This document shows, piece by piece, positions 7,759 to 15,363 of a DNA stretch of 64,000 bases (the stretch's first letter is position 1; each line of letters starts with the position of its first letter). The stretch is from assembly GCF_001894865.1 (NCBI RefSeq), contig NZ_BCXA01000003.1, positions 124,001 to 188,000 of the forward strand, in the 5' to 3' direction. The notes beneath the pieces were generated by a model. The model was given only the letters and a program-made list of their open reading frames with translations. It did no database searches and was not told where the DNA came from. The translations under genes were made by a program, and so were the position numbers. The stretch comes from Rhodococcus maanshanensis NBRC 100610 (lineage in GTDB: Bacteria; Actinomycetota; Actinomycetes; Mycobacteriales; Mycobacteriaceae).

Positions 7759-8550
7759 TCAGTTCTCCGGCTCGGGTTCGGCCTTGAGCACGAAGTCGTA
7801 CGCCGCCATCGGGCCGAGCACCCGGATCTCCGCGCGGTCCGACCAGTCGCCCGCGATACCGGTCAGGGCCTTCTCGAGGTCGTCCTGTGCTGCGACGTCC
7901 AGGAGCAGTGCCACGTGTACCGAATCCAGGTCGTGACTCGGGGGACGCACGTTGACCGCGTGCGCGAGCGGTTCGATCGCTTCGAGCACGGTTCCCGTGT
8001 CTGTGTCCCGCTTCGCGTCGAGCGCTCGGCCGATGAGCTCGCCGAGGGCGATGCGGGCGTCGCGGGTGGCATCCTCGGGTTTGTCGCGGATCTCCTCGCG
8101 CAGCCGGTCCGCGTCGGCGCTCTCGGACAGAATCTCGCGCAGCATCGCGGTCTCCTCGTAGCGAGCCTTGACGACGTACTGCGCCTGTCCCTCCAACTCG
8201 TCGAGCGCGGCGCGGAACTCGTCGTGATGAGGGGAGAGCAGGTCGTCGATCACCGCATCTGAATCAGTCATCACCGACCCGAATCGGAGCGGAAGGACGG
8301 GTACGACCCCGGCGGATCCGTCCAACAGCCGGGCGTGCGCCTGGAGGTCGTCCGGCGTGCCGAGCGGGTGGTCCGTCTCGATCTCGCTGACAAGAGCCGC
8401 AATGTCGTTGTGGCGCACGATGGTCACCTGACCCGGTGGGTCGCCCACGCCTGCGGCGTCGGGATTCGTCTCGACGTCGGCGGGCACGATGCCGTACACG
8501 TACGTTCCGGTTGCCGAGACTGATTCGGCGCCGGTGTCGGAGGACATCAT
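7759..8550 (-). CDS. gvpF: Gas vesicle protein GvpF/GvpL family
   Basis: A 263-residue GvpF/L-family assembly protein. Family landmarks are the opening [46 protein letters not shown] in the first domain, [20 protein letters not shown] in the middle and [23 protein letters not shown] near the end. Length is normal. It directly follows the GvpA gene with a four-base overlap, the same A-F-G order as in Streptomyces. The alternative start two residues later (second Met) would change little. Confidence 0.94.
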   Translation of the reverse strand: MMSSDTGAESVSATGTYVYGIVPADVETNPDAAGVGDPPGQVTIVRHNDIAALVSEIETDHPLGTPDDLQAHARLLDGSAGVVPVLPLRFGSVMTDSDAVIDDLLSPHHDEFRAALDELEGQAQYVVKARYEETAMLREILSESADADRLREEIRDKPEDATRDARIALGELIGRALDAKRDTDTGTVLEAIEPLAHAVNVRPPSHDLDSVHVALLLDVAAQDDLEKALTGIAGDWSDRAEIRVLGPMAAYDFVLKAEPEPEN

Positions 8551-8954
8551 TGCTCCCTTCGCTTCGATGGCCGCTCGGCCTTCTCTTCGCGCCGGTCCTG
8601 GACCTCGCCGAGAAAATCCGACACCTTCTCGCCGGCGGCCTCTATCGCGCCTTTCGTCTTGTGCTTGGCGCCGCCTTCGGCGATGTCGCCGACCAAGCCG
8701 GGCAGACCGACCGGTTCGCTCTGTGAGATCTCGAGGCGGTTCACCGCCTCCGCGTACCGCAGATACGTGTCGACGCTGGCGACGACGATGCGGGCATCCA
8801 CGGTCAGTAGTTCGATACCGACGAGCGAGACCCGTACGAACGCGTCGAGAACCAGGCCCTTGTCGAGGATGGTGTCGATGACGTCGGCAAGGCCGGAGGC
8901 GCTAGGGCGTTCCAGTCCGCCCCCGCCGCCGGCTCCCTGCGTCGCGATGGTCAT
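8547..8954 (-). CDS. gvpA: Gas vesicle structural protein GvpA
   Basis: A 135-residue GvpA homologue, the main shell protein. The core at residues ~17-70 reads [22 protein letters not shown], then [32 protein letters not shown] in overlapping pieces, the highly conserved GvpA fold. Unusually for a bulk shell protein it has a ~60-residue charged C-terminal tail ([34 protein letters not shown]), seen in several actinobacterial GvpA proteins. It begins four bases inside the SRPBCC gene stop. Confidence 0.93.
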   Translation of the reverse strand: MTIATQGAGGGGGLERPSASGLADVIDTILDKGLVLDAFVRVSLVGIELLTVDARIVVASVDTYLRYAEAVNRLEISQSEPVGLPGLVGDIAEGGAKHKTKGAIEAAGEKVSDFLGEVQDRREEKAERPSKRREQ

Positions 8955-10063
8955 TTCTGGGGCTCCCGCTTCTTCTGAGTTCGGCGCGACTTGGGTTGTT
9001 CGTCCCGGGTGGTCGATCGACTACTGCGAGACGCCCCGCCGGACGAGGCCTTTCGCTTGGCACCCGTTGAGGAGGGTCGTCGACGGGGTTGCGAGTCGTC
9101 GTCGGTGTGGCCCTCGTCCTCATCCTCGTCCTCATCGTCGCGGCCAGACGCCTCGGCGCCTTCGACCACTTCGCTGTCGTGGATCTCGCCGCGCCAGCCC
9201 TCCACCTCGTCCGGGTGCAGAGCACTCTGCGTCATCAGGTGGCGCTGAAAGTGCTTCAGTTCGAGTCGAGCCCGACGCCCCTGTGCCCTCCAGAGATTTC
9301 CGGTCTTCTCGAAGAACCCCTGAGGGTGGTACTCGAGAATCATGATGATGCGGGTCAGCGAGGGGGCCAGCTCGTGGAAGGTCACCGCCCCGTCGATATA
9401 GCCCTTGTCGCCCTTGGAGCGCCAGATGATGTGCTCATCGGGAACCTGCTCGAGGATCGTCGCCTCCCAGGTCCGGCGGGACCAGAAGACCTTCGCCGTC
9501 CACGTGAGCTTCTCGTCCTCCTTCTGTTCGACCTGTTCGACCTTCTTCATGAACGAGGGGAAATCACCGAACTGTGTCCACTGGTCGTAGGCCAGCTGGA
9601 CGGGGACGCCGACGTCGATCTGCTCGACGATGTTGGTCAGCTTGAGTTTCTTGCCGCCCTTGCCCTTGCCTTTGCCGCCGGTGAACGACTCCTTGATGTC
9701 CTCGAACTTCTTGCCTGCCAGGTCCTTCACGTTCGCGAGCCCGGCGCTCATCGCCGCGCTGAGCGGAGATTTTCCTTCGGCCAGCTTCTGCGAGCCGGTG
9801 ACGGCGGCGAGTAGACCGCCCCCTGATCCCTCGGCGTAGTCGGTCAGTCGCTCGGCCGCTCCGCTCACCTTGTCGGTCAGGGTCGAGGCGGCTCTCTCGG
9901 TCAGGGTGCCAGCCAGATTCTGCAACGACTCCTGCAGTGGCGAAAGATCCTTGGTTGTGCCGCTCGCGGATCGGCCGGCGTTGCCCACCGTGTCCGCGGT
10001 GTTCTTCGCGACCTTTCCTACCTTCTGGGTCGCGCGTTCGACAGATCGGGTCACCGAACTCAC
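8951..10063 (-). CDS. SRPBCC-fold (polyketide cyclase/dehydrase-like) gas-vesicle operon protein, GvpZ-like position
   Basis: A 370-residue protein. Residues ~1-130 are an Ala/Ser/Lys-rich region with alternating helices and a [12 protein letters not shown] stretch. Residues ~135-275 form an SRPBCC/Bet v1-like domain ([73 protein letters not shown]). The tail is a run of Asp/Glu then Lys/Arg/Ser-rich sequence. Such cyclase-like proteins occur in actinobacterial gvp operons, where they have been named GvpZ or left unnamed; the function is unknown, with lipid or hydrophobic-ligand binding plausible. The charged ends suggest disorder. Four-base overlaps tie it to both neighbours. Confidence 0.8.
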   Translation of the reverse strand: MSSVTRSVERATQKVGKVAKNTADTVGNAGRSASGTTKDLSPLQESLQNLAGTLTERAASTLTDKVSGAAERLTDYAEGSGGGLLAAVTGSQKLAEGKSPLSAAMSAGLANVKDLAGKKFEDIKESFTGGKGKGKGGKKLKLTNIVEQIDVGVPVQLAYDQWTQFGDFPSFMKKVEQVEQKEDEKLTWTAKVFWSRRTWEATILEQVPDEHIIWRSKGDKGYIDGAVTFHELAPSLTRIIMILEYHPQGFFEKTGNLWRAQGRRARLELKHFQRHLMTQSALHPDEVEGWRGEIHDSEVVEGAEASGRDDEDEDEDEGHTDDDSQPRRRPSSTGAKRKASSGGASRSSRSTTRDEQPKSRRTQKKREPQK

Positions 10064-10767
10064 CTTCCTGTGCGTCGCACGGGCGCTCGCGCCGGTGTGC
10101 CGCTCTCGGATCGCCTGGTGCGCCGCGACGGGGCCGCCGCGGCGTCGCCGTCCGAACGCTTCCGGCTACGTGGACGGGGGCCGGACGACTCGTCCTCGTC
10201 CGAGGTGCGGCGACGGCGCGACCTCGGCGATGTGCTGCCGGACCGATCCTCCTCGTCCTCGTCCTCGTCCTCGTCTTCATCGGCATCGGCATCGGCATCC
10301 ACCTCAGCCGCGTCCTCGGATTCGTCCTCGTATTCTTCGTCGTACTCGTCCTCGGGTTCCTCGTCGTACTCGTCTTCCGGCTCCTCAGCCGGGGACGGCC
10401 GCGGCTTCCCCTGGCGCTTCTTCCGCGGTGGCTCCTCGCGATCTTCTTCGTCTTGATCCTCGGCTGCAGGGCCGTGTAGTTGCAGGCGGTCGCTCAGCGC
10501 ATCGATCCGGTTGGCCGCGGCTGTCGCGGCAGCCGCGCGGGCCGCGCTGACCAGGTCGCCCCGGACGGACTCGCCCATCTTCCCCAGGTCTGCCGACGAT
10601 CCGAGCGCACCAACGGCCTGTTGCACGAGTTCGCGCGGCGTTCCCGGCAATCGCCCGGTCAGGCCACCGCCCGCCAGCATCAGTGCAAGCTTCATCTTGC
10701 GCGTGCGTCCCAGGATGTACCCGGCGCCAACGCCCAAACCCAAGGCCATCTTCGTTCCGGACTTCAT
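10060..10767 (-). CDS. First gene of the gas-vesicle operon: membrane-associated protein with acidic repeat tail
   Basis: A 235-residue protein of unknown function. Residues 1-40 (MKSGTKMALGLGVGAGYILG, KLALMLAGGGLTGRL) contain glycine-rich hydrophobic stretches; residues 45-95 are helical (LVQQAVGALG, DLVSAARAAAATAAA). The rest is intrinsically disordered: EPEDEYDEE repeats, an Asp/Ala then Glu/Asp run, and Arg/Ser-rich segments. Homologues are found at the head of actinobacterial gvp operons (roughly the gvpY position of Streptomyces), but I cannot confirm orthology. It starts at an ATG with GAGGAG nine bases upstream and is preceded by the stress-type promoter at 10855-10880. The acidic tail is encoded by short DNA repeats. 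Confidence 0.75.
   Translation of the reverse strand: MKSGTKMALGLGVGAGYILGRTRKMKLALMLAGGGLTGRLPGTPRELVQQAVGALGSSADLGKMGESVRGDLVSAARAAAATAAANRIDALSDRLQLHGPAAEDQDEEDREEPPRKKRQGKPRPSPAEEPEDEYDEEPEDEYDEEYEDESEDAAEVDADADADEDEDEDEDEEDRSGSTSPRSRRRRTSDEDESSGPRPRSRKRSDGDAAAAPSRRTRRSESGTPARAPVRRTGR
10248..10300 (+). repeat. Simple hexanucleotide repeats in the first gvp gene
   Basis: Tandem CTCGTC units (about six) followed by three CGGCAT units encode the Asp/Glu and Asp/Ala run of the protein on the other strand. Such tracts can change length by slippage. Confidence 0.7.
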
Positions 10768-10854
10768 GGTCGATTTCTCCTCGCAGGTGACGTCCCGCGA
10801 TGTGGGTGCTCGCGTTCGGTCGGTTGCATCTCAAGTTCGCGGACTTGAAGTGGC

Positions 10855-10880
10855 CTACCCGGAGGTGAGGGCTCGGAAAC
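10855..10880 (-). promoter_or_regulatory. SigB/SigF-type promoter of the gas-vesicle operon
   Basis: On the minus strand GTTT (10877-10880), 16 bases, GGGTAG (10855-10860), leaving a leader of about 80 bases before the first gvp ATG at 10767. The fit to the stress sigma consensus is good and no other promoter is evident. Confidence 0.6.
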
Positions 10881-10916
10881 GCGATTTGCCCACCTTTTCG
10901 GATTCGGGAACTCGGC

Positions 10917-11180
10917 TCAGTCACGCCGTCGCTGATCGGGGCCTGCCGGTCGCGGGGCCGGACCGGTGATGGAGCGAACGATGCACCTTCTCCTGAACGT
11001 GTACCGGATGGTCTTCATGTTCATCAGACCTTTGTGAGCATTCTTCGAACCGTGGATCAGTTCATCGAGTTTCACGAGTATCGCGTTCGATTCCGAGCTC
11101 GTGGTGTGCTGCACGACAAAGAGTATGAAAACGGTGACGAACGCGGCGGCCGTCGCGACGAGTGGACCGTGTAGCTGCAT
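10917..11180 (-). pseudogene. Remnant of a low-affinity iron permease family gene
   Basis: The translation from the ATG at 11180 contains GPLVATAAAFVTVFILFVVQ, then HTTSSESNAILVKLDELIHG and SKNAHKGLMNM. This corresponds to the second membrane segment and the conserved QNTQNRD-x-KLDELI region of the low-affinity iron permease family. Similarity continues a little upstream of the ATG (a GYLSG segment), but the first membrane helix and the normal C-terminal helix are missing; after about residue 50 the sequence becomes basic and unrelated. I read this as a decayed gene, although a short expressed peptide cannot be excluded. Confidence 0.5.
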
Positions 11181-11482
11181 TCCGCTCAGATACCCGCTGG
11201 TACGGACGGCCAACCGGCATGGAACGCGGTCCTGGCGCGACCGTAAGGGAAGGGCATCCGAGGACATCGGTCGACCGAGCCGACGAACCGCACGCACCGT
11301 GGTTCAGGCGAGGCGCTGTTAGGTATACAGGTCGACTCCACTGTGCTAGGAATGAAAGAGGTTGAGATGACAGCCGACGCGGTTCGTATCCCTGTCTGGG
11401 TTCACTGAGTTTCCGCTTCCCCCAATTTTTGAGGTGCGGACGTCGGCGCGAACCGATCCCTTTCCCTTTGGGAGGTTCAGTC

Positions 11483-11899
11483 ATGGTCGCAATCGCCTCA
11501 CTCGAGCGCCGCTACCTTGGATCTAGTCTCGGGCAGCCGCGCCACCGGGTGTCGGAGGAGACCGCACGATTAGTCAGCTGTCACACCGCCGTGGTGACGG
11601 TAGAGGGTGACCTCGATGCCGCGCTGCTGCCGGAGTTCCAGTTGCTACTCGACCGTGCCCTCACCATCAGTTCTCACGCCGTGGTGATAGACCTGTCCGC
11701 GGTGCAATTCCTCAGCGCGGAGGCCGCATCAACCCTCGGGCCGGCGCAGGAACGGGCGGCGGGCAACCGCCTCGAGCTCAGCGTCATCGCAGGCTCTCGA
11801 GCGGTCGAACGAGCGCTCGAGATCACCGGGATGCGGGCGCTCACGCGGCCAGGCGGCCCATCGACGGGTATCCCCGCGCCAGTAGCGCTACCGAGCTAG
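11483..11899 (+). CDS. STAS-domain protein (anti-sigma factor antagonist-like)
   Basis: A 138-residue protein with a STAS fold at residues ~30-125: TAVVTVEGDLDAALLPEFQ, HAVVIDLSAVQFLSAEAAST, ELSVIAGSRAVERALEITGM. STAS antagonists release sigma factors by binding RsbW-type kinases. In the site that aligns with the SpoIIAA phospho-serine motif (DSSG) the sequence is SAEA, so the serine phosphorylated by RsbW-type kinases is probably replaced by alanine. The ATG at 11483 has GGGAGG eight bases upstream. It converges on the PAS-ANTAR gene with a hairpin between. With the nearby anti-sigma remnant it suggests a partner-switch stress module. Confidence 0.85.
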   Translation: MVAIASLERRYLGSSLGQPRHRVSEETARLVSCHTAVVTVEGDLDAALLPEFQLLLDRALTISSHAVVIDLSAVQFLSAEAASTLGPAQERAAGNRLELSVIAGSRAVERALEITGMRALTRPGGPSTGIPAPVALPS

Positions 11900-11921
11900 T
11901 CGGTTCCCATGAGGGCGAGGA

Positions 11922-11953
11922 CACGACATGTTGTGCGCCGGGGTCATGTCGTG
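11922..11953. terminator. Bidirectional hairpin between STAS and PAS-ANTAR genes
   Basis: CACGACATG, 14 bases, CATGTCGTG: a perfect 9-bp stem between two convergent genes, overlapping the PAS-ANTAR stop codon. There is no T-run. Confidence 0.5.
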
Positions 11954-12555
11954 CCCCTCGTGAGGAGGATGTGGTCGAACTGGCTACGCACATTGTTGGG
12001 AAGGTCCACGGCGGTGGGCAGCGCACTGACGAGCTGTTCGGCGATGACGCGGAGCTTGACATTCGATTCCTGCGAGCACCAGGTGAGCACCTCGAATGCG
12101 CGGTCGGCGTCGACGCCGTAGATCACCATCAAGGCGCCCTTTGCCTGCTCGATTACGGCGCGGGACTCGACGAGTTCGGGCAATCGTTCGGCGATGGTGC
12201 GGTCGATATCGCGGTGAACTGAGTTGGTGACGTCGATGTAGAAGCCGGATGTCCCGATCACCTGCCCATCGACCATGATGCGCTGGCCGACGACCACCAC
12301 ATGGCGGACATTGCCGTCGGTGTCGATGATCCGGTGCCTGCTGCTGAAAGGCTCGCCTTCGTGAAGTACCCGCCGCAGTAGATCCGCGACACCATCGCGG
12401 TCTTCTGGATGCTTGTGCTCGAGCAGCAGCTCGGTCGTGGGGAAGACCTCACCGGGTTCGTAGCCGTGCATGCGGGCGACGGCGTCTGACCACTCCCACC
12501 GTTCGCCGTTGAAGTAGAAGCGAAAACTGCCGACTCGTTCGAGCCGGCCCGACAT
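11944..12555 (-). CDS. PAS-ANTAR domain regulator
   Basis: A 203-residue two-domain protein. Residues ~5-115 are a PAS domain (GSFRFYFNGERWEWSDAVAR, MHGYEPGEV, HKHPEDRDGV, FSSRHRIIDTDGNVRHVVVV). Residues ~140-200 are an ANTAR domain (LVESRAVIEQAKGALMVIYG, DADRAFEVLTWCSQ), an RNA-binding antiterminator output. The sensed signal is unknown. The ATG at 12555 is preferred to the GTG at 12591 because GGGAGG lies six bases upstream. The truncated gene at 1-317 is a close paralogue. The target RNA is not identifiable here. Confidence 0.9.
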   Translation of the reverse strand: MSGRLERVGSFRFYFNGERWEWSDAVARMHGYEPGEVFPTTELLLEHKHPEDRDGVADLLRRVLHEGEPFSSRHRIIDTDGNVRHVVVVGQRIMVDGQVIGTSGFYIDVTNSVHRDIDRTIAERLPELVESRAVIEQAKGALMVIYGVDADRAFEVLTWCSQESNVKLRVIAEQLVSALPTAVDLPNNVRSQFDHILLTRGTT

Positions 12556-12685
12556 GAGTACCTCCCGGTAATCGTCGTCAGCCGTCGTCACACATCAAGT
12601 CTGGCACCGATCGTGGAGCCTATCCAGTACGCAGGGTTCCGGGCGCCGGTGCTCAGGTTCGAGGGCGGTTCAGCAGGTCGGCCGG

Positions 12686-12710
12686 GTTTGGCTTCGGGTG
12701 TAGCGGGTAC
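12686..12710 (+). promoter_or_regulatory. SigB/SigF-type promoter upstream of the 12720 gene
   Basis: GTTT (12686-12689), 15 bases, GGGTAC (12705-12710), only nine bases before the ATG, implying a leaderless or near-leaderless transcript. Confidence 0.6.
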
Positions 12711-12719
12711 GCGCACCGC

Positions 12720-13049
12720 ATGCGAAGTCTCTGGATGGGTTTGGTGATAGGAGCGGTCACGGGCGCTGCCATCGGGGCCGCGGCGGACGGGCTGCGTAAC
12801 GCGGGAGTGGCGGTCGCGCGCACCGGCAGGTCGATCCATGACCACGTGCCTGATCTGCATGCGGCCGAGATCGCGGGCAAGGCTCAGGAGACTGCGCAGC
12901 GAGTGGCGCAGTCGCCGATGGGGGAGGCGACCAAGCACGCGGGGAGGGCGATCGCGGTCACCGCACGCGAAGGCGAGCGTCGCGCCGAGAAGTTCGCGCA
13001 GGACCACCTCGCGCACTCGCACGAGCCGGGTACCGAACGCGATCACTGA
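12720..13049 (+). CDS. Small membrane-anchored hypothetical protein
   Basis: A 109-residue protein not assigned to a named family. Residues 5-25 (WMGLVIGAVTGAAIGAAADG) form a glycine-zipper-like membrane segment; the rest is a soluble amphipathic helix region rich in Ala, Glu, Arg and His (EIAGKAQETAQRVAQ, EGERRAEKFAQDHLAHSH). It resembles the small stress-induced membrane proteins of actinobacteria in layout only. The start follows directly on a stress-type promoter and has no clear ribosome site, consistent with leaderless translation. Confidence 0.7.
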   Translation: MRSLWMGLVIGAVTGAAIGAAADGLRNAGVAVARTGRSIHDHVPDLHAAEIAGKAQETAQRVAQSPMGEATKHAGRAIAVTAREGERRAEKFAQDHLAHSHEPGTERDH

Positions 13050-13129
13050 CCCGAGCCCCAGCAGTGTGGCGGCGCCGGCGCGGTGGTCTGTCCGAATCTG
13101 TTCGCCATCGCGTGGGCGGGTCAGGGGTA

Positions 13130-13154
13130 GTTTGAGACGGCACCCCGGGGGAAT
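13130..13154 (+). promoter_or_regulatory. SigB/SigF-type promoter upstream of the 13164 gene
   Basis: GTTT (13130-13133), 15 bases, GGGAAT (13149-13154), nine bases before the ATG. It repeats the leaderless geometry of the neighbouring gene at 12720. Confidence 0.55.
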
Positions 13155-13163
13155 CCAGAGCGC

Positions 13164-13538
13164 ATGAGAAGAATGGCAGGATTGACCCTCGTCGGGGCCA
13201 GTGTGTTCGCATTCGCGGGATGCGGCTCCGAGGATGAGGGAAACGATTCCCATGACGGCGCCGGTAGTGCCGTCACCACCGCCGAATCCGCGATCGACGA
13301 GGCCAAGCTCACCGCCTTCGTTGCGGCGTTTCGCACCGGATATTCGGAACTTGCCGAAGACCGCAGCGACGAGGACATCGAGAAGATCGTCACCGAGTCC
13401 TGCAGCCACCTCGCGGCAGGGGCGGACAAACAAGCGGTGACCGTCGAGATCGAGACACTGGCGGCGAACGACGGCACCAAGCCGACGCCCGAACAGGCGG
13501 AGAATATCTACAACCTGGTTGCGCCGGCCTTCCCCTGA
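13164..13538 (+). CDS. Small lipoprotein of unknown function (DUF732-like)
   Basis: A 124-residue exported protein with a lipoprotein signal ending FAGC (Cys about residue 20), an acidic linker, then a small helical domain (LTAFVAAFRTGYSELAEDRSD, EKIVTESCSHLAAG, PTPEQAENIYNLVAPAFP). Layout and length resemble the DUF732-type mycobacterial/rhodococcal secreted proteins, but the match is by appearance only. A single Cys in the domain (ESCSHL) leaves no internal disulfide. Stress-type promoter immediately upstream. Confidence 0.78.
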   Translation: MRRMAGLTLVGASVFAFAGCGSEDEGNDSHDGAGSAVTTAESAIDEAKLTAFVAAFRTGYSELAEDRSDEDIEKIVTESCSHLAAGADKQAVTVEIETLAANDGTKPTPEQAENIYNLVAPAFP

Positions 13539-13541
13539 CGG

Positions 13542-13556
13542 GCCGGCATCGCCGGC
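13542..13556 (+). terminator. Short GC hairpin after the lipoprotein gene
   Basis: GCCGGC-ATC-GCCGGC, four bases after the stop, without a T-run; a possible terminator. Confidence 0.35.
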
Positions 13557-13619
13557 TCCGATATCGGATGACGTGCGGGAAGCGGTCTCGCGCGTCGAAC
13601 TCTACGGATGGTGTTCGCC

Positions 13620-13775
13620 ATGATCGTGCTCGGTTTGATTTTGTTGCTCGTCGGATTCCTCACCGGTATCTCGATTCTGTGGACGATCGGAATCGTCCTG
13701 ATCGTTGTCGGTGCGATCCTCTGGATCCTGGGCGCGAGCGGTCGCGCTGTGGGTGGGCGGAAACATTGGTACTGA
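13620..13775 (+). CDS. Small two-helix membrane protein (DUF6131-type)
   Basis: A 51-residue protein: two hydrophobic helices (MIVLGLILLLVGFLTGI, LWTIGIVLIVVGAILWILG) and a tail SGRAVGGRKHWY. This pattern, including the GR-x-VGGR-x-H-x-[YF] ending, matches small actinobacterial proteins annotated as DUF6131, of unknown function. An in-frame ATG at 13608 would add four residues (MVFA). The ribosome site is weak for both. The gene lies alone between two genes on the other strand and the lipoprotein gene. Confidence 0.75.
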   Translation: MIVLGLILLLVGFLTGISILWTIGIVLIVVGAILWILGASGRAVGGRKHWY

Positions 13776-13834
13776 TCACTACAGACTTTGATCGCTCGGC
13801 TCCCCGCCAGCTCGGCTCCTCATGGAATGCCACC

Positions 13835-14286
13835 TCATTCGCGTGGCGCGCCGGCCCTCATCGCGAACTCGACGATGAGTAGGTGGGCCTGATCCGGCTC
13901 CACGGCGCTGTCGTGCCACATGGTCAGGTCCTCGGCGAGAGTGCTCAGCACGTGCCAGCTGAAGCCCCGTTCCGCCCACTCGGAGACGTCCCCGGGTCGA
14001 CGGGGGTACTCGCGCGGAACCCGATCCCGTTCTCGGTCAGAGCGAACCGGCAATCGAGTACGGCCCCGGGGAGGGCGCGGCGGATCAGCCGTGTGCATGA
14101 TTCGTCCACCGCCAGGGTCAGGTCGGCGATCGCGTCGGGATCGAAATCACGCTGCGCGGCGACGGCACCCGCCACCGCGCGGATCACGGCGAGCTGATCG
14201 GGTTCGGCAGGAACTGTGATCTCGATCGTCGCGTTCCCTCGCGCGACGTCGTCCTCGTCGAGAACGGTTTCGGACGACTGGCTCAT
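13835..14286 (-). pseudogene. RsbW-like anti-sigma factor (ATP-binding), frameshifted
   Basis: The N-terminal part from the ATG at 14286 reads IEITVPAEPDQLAVIRAVAG, then DPDAIADLTLAVDESCTRLI and ALPGAVLDCRFALTENGIGF. The continuation DVSEWAERGFSWHVLSTLAED and SAVEPDQAHLLIVEFAMRAG lies in the next frame. Together they rebuild one ~150-residue HATPase-type anti-sigma factor of the mycobacterial RsbW group. One G appears to be missing in the CGGGG run near 13991-13996. Either the gene is broken or there is a sequence error. It overlaps the DUF2231 gene by four bases and is last in a three-gene operon. If intact it would pair with a STAS antagonist such as 11483-11899. Confidence 0.7.
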
Positions 14287-14789
14287 GGTTCCGGGGTGGA
14301 CGCGAAGGCGATGTGGCCCCCGAGGGCGCCGCTGGCCGCGGCGGCCGCCAGTCCCGCCCAGCTCCACGCCTCGGCGCGCACGCTCGGTCCTCGCTTGCGG
14401 AGTCGGAAGGAGACGAGCATCGCCGAGGCCGCCATCGTGTTTCCGACGGCGTGAACCAATCCGGCACGACGGTCGGTGTCGTCGCGCACCGCCCAATCGG
14501 CCCACCCCGTCGCGACCGCGAGCGGCGCGCCGGCCAACCCGAGCCCGATCAGGCGCCGCGCCGCGCGGTGATCACGCAGCACGGTCTCGAGGACCACCGC
14601 CGCCGTCCAGGCGCCGACAGGGACGGTGACCGCCATCGGGTGGACGGGATGGCCCAGCCAGGACCCGCGCAACAGCCCGGCCGCGGGACCGTTGTCGAGG
14701 ATGCCCCCGACCCGCTGTTGTAGGGGCACGCTGATCCGATCCAGCGCGTCGACCGACTCGGGGACGCCGAGGAGTTCACGAACGTTCAT
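14283..14789 (-). CDS. DUF2231 family membrane protein
   Basis: A 168-residue integral membrane protein. The family signature GHPVHPMAVTVPVGAWTAAV is at residues ~46-66, followed by helices around IGLGLAGAPLAVATGWADWA, LVHAVGNTMAASAMLVSF and SWAGLAAAAASGALGGHI. DUF2231 proteins are four-helix membrane proteins of unknown function, sometimes linked to redox or Rieske-like partners. The ATG at 14789 is used; a TTG six bases upstream is possible. It overlaps the anti-sigma gene by four bases and lies 18 bases after the DUF4383 gene, forming one operon. Confidence 0.88.
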   Translation of the reverse strand: MNVRELLGVPESVDALDRISVPLQQRVGGILDNGPAAGLLRGSWLGHPVHPMAVTVPVGAWTAAVVLETVLRDHRAARRLIGLGLAGAPLAVATGWADWAVRDDTDRRAGLVHAVGNTMAASAMLVSFRLRKRGPSVRAEAWSWAGLAAAAASGALGGHIAFASTPEP

Positions 14790-14807
14790 GACCAACCGCC
14801 GTCCCGT

Positions 14808-15281
14808 TCACGTGTGCCGGGGAGTGATCGCAGGGTGCGCCGCGCTTCCCACCCGTCCGAGCACCAGGCCCACCGCGACCATCGCGGCGCCGAGCCCGAG
14901 GTGTAGCCAGTTGTCCGCAGAGTTGACCGGGATGAAGTTGGCGGTGCTGTGCTGATCGACGACCAGGCCGTAGACCCACAGCACGAGGTAGATGACGCCG
15001 CCCCCGACGAGGTACAGCCGCGCGGCGGCGGCAGTGCGCGCCATCGCAATACCTGCGACGCCGAAGAGGAGATGCACGACGTTGTGCAGGACCGAGACGG
15101 AGAACGTGCCGAACAGGGCCGCCCCGGACTCGTGCCCGGCAAACTCGAGTTCGTCGTAGTTTGTCGTGATTCCCGGCACGAATCCGAGGATCCCGACTGC
15201 GAGGAACACCAGCCCGACCACGAGCGCGGCGACCTGAATCGGGGTTCGCGTGGCGGTGGGCTCTTGTGGTTGCGATTGCAT
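14808..15281 (-). CDS. DUF4383 family membrane protein, copy 1
   Basis: A 157-residue four-helix membrane protein. Family features are LVVGLVFLAVGILGFVPGIT, SVLHNVVHLLFGVAGIAMAR, YLVGGGVIYLVLWVYGLV and the late NSADNWLHLGLGAAMV. The function is unknown. The ATG at 15281 has GGAGG seven bases upstream; an earlier start would cover the promoter. It is the first gene of an operon with DUF2231 and anti-sigma genes. A second, clearly paralogous DUF4383 gene lies at 15976-16449. Confidence 0.9.
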   Translation of the reverse strand: MQSQPQEPTATRTPIQVAALVVGLVFLAVGILGFVPGITTNYDELEFAGHESGAALFGTFSVSVLHNVVHLLFGVAGIAMARTAAAARLYLVGGGVIYLVLWVYGLVVDQHSTANFIPVNSADNWLHLGLGAAMVAVGLVLGRVGSAAHPAITPRHT

Positions 15282-15314
15282 CGGATTGCCTCCAGTCTCT
15301 CGATGCCTGAAGCG

Positions 15315-15340
15315 ATACCCGCGGATCGCGACCGGCAAAC
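15315..15340 (-). promoter_or_regulatory. SigB/SigF-type promoter of the DUF4383-DUF2231-anti-sigma operon
   Basis: On the minus strand GTTT (15337-15340), 16 bases, GGGTAT (15315-15320): a perfect match to the stress sigma consensus, 33 bases before the ATG at 15281. Confidence 0.65.
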
Positions 15341-15363
15341 CGTGCGCCACGAGTCACTGGTGA

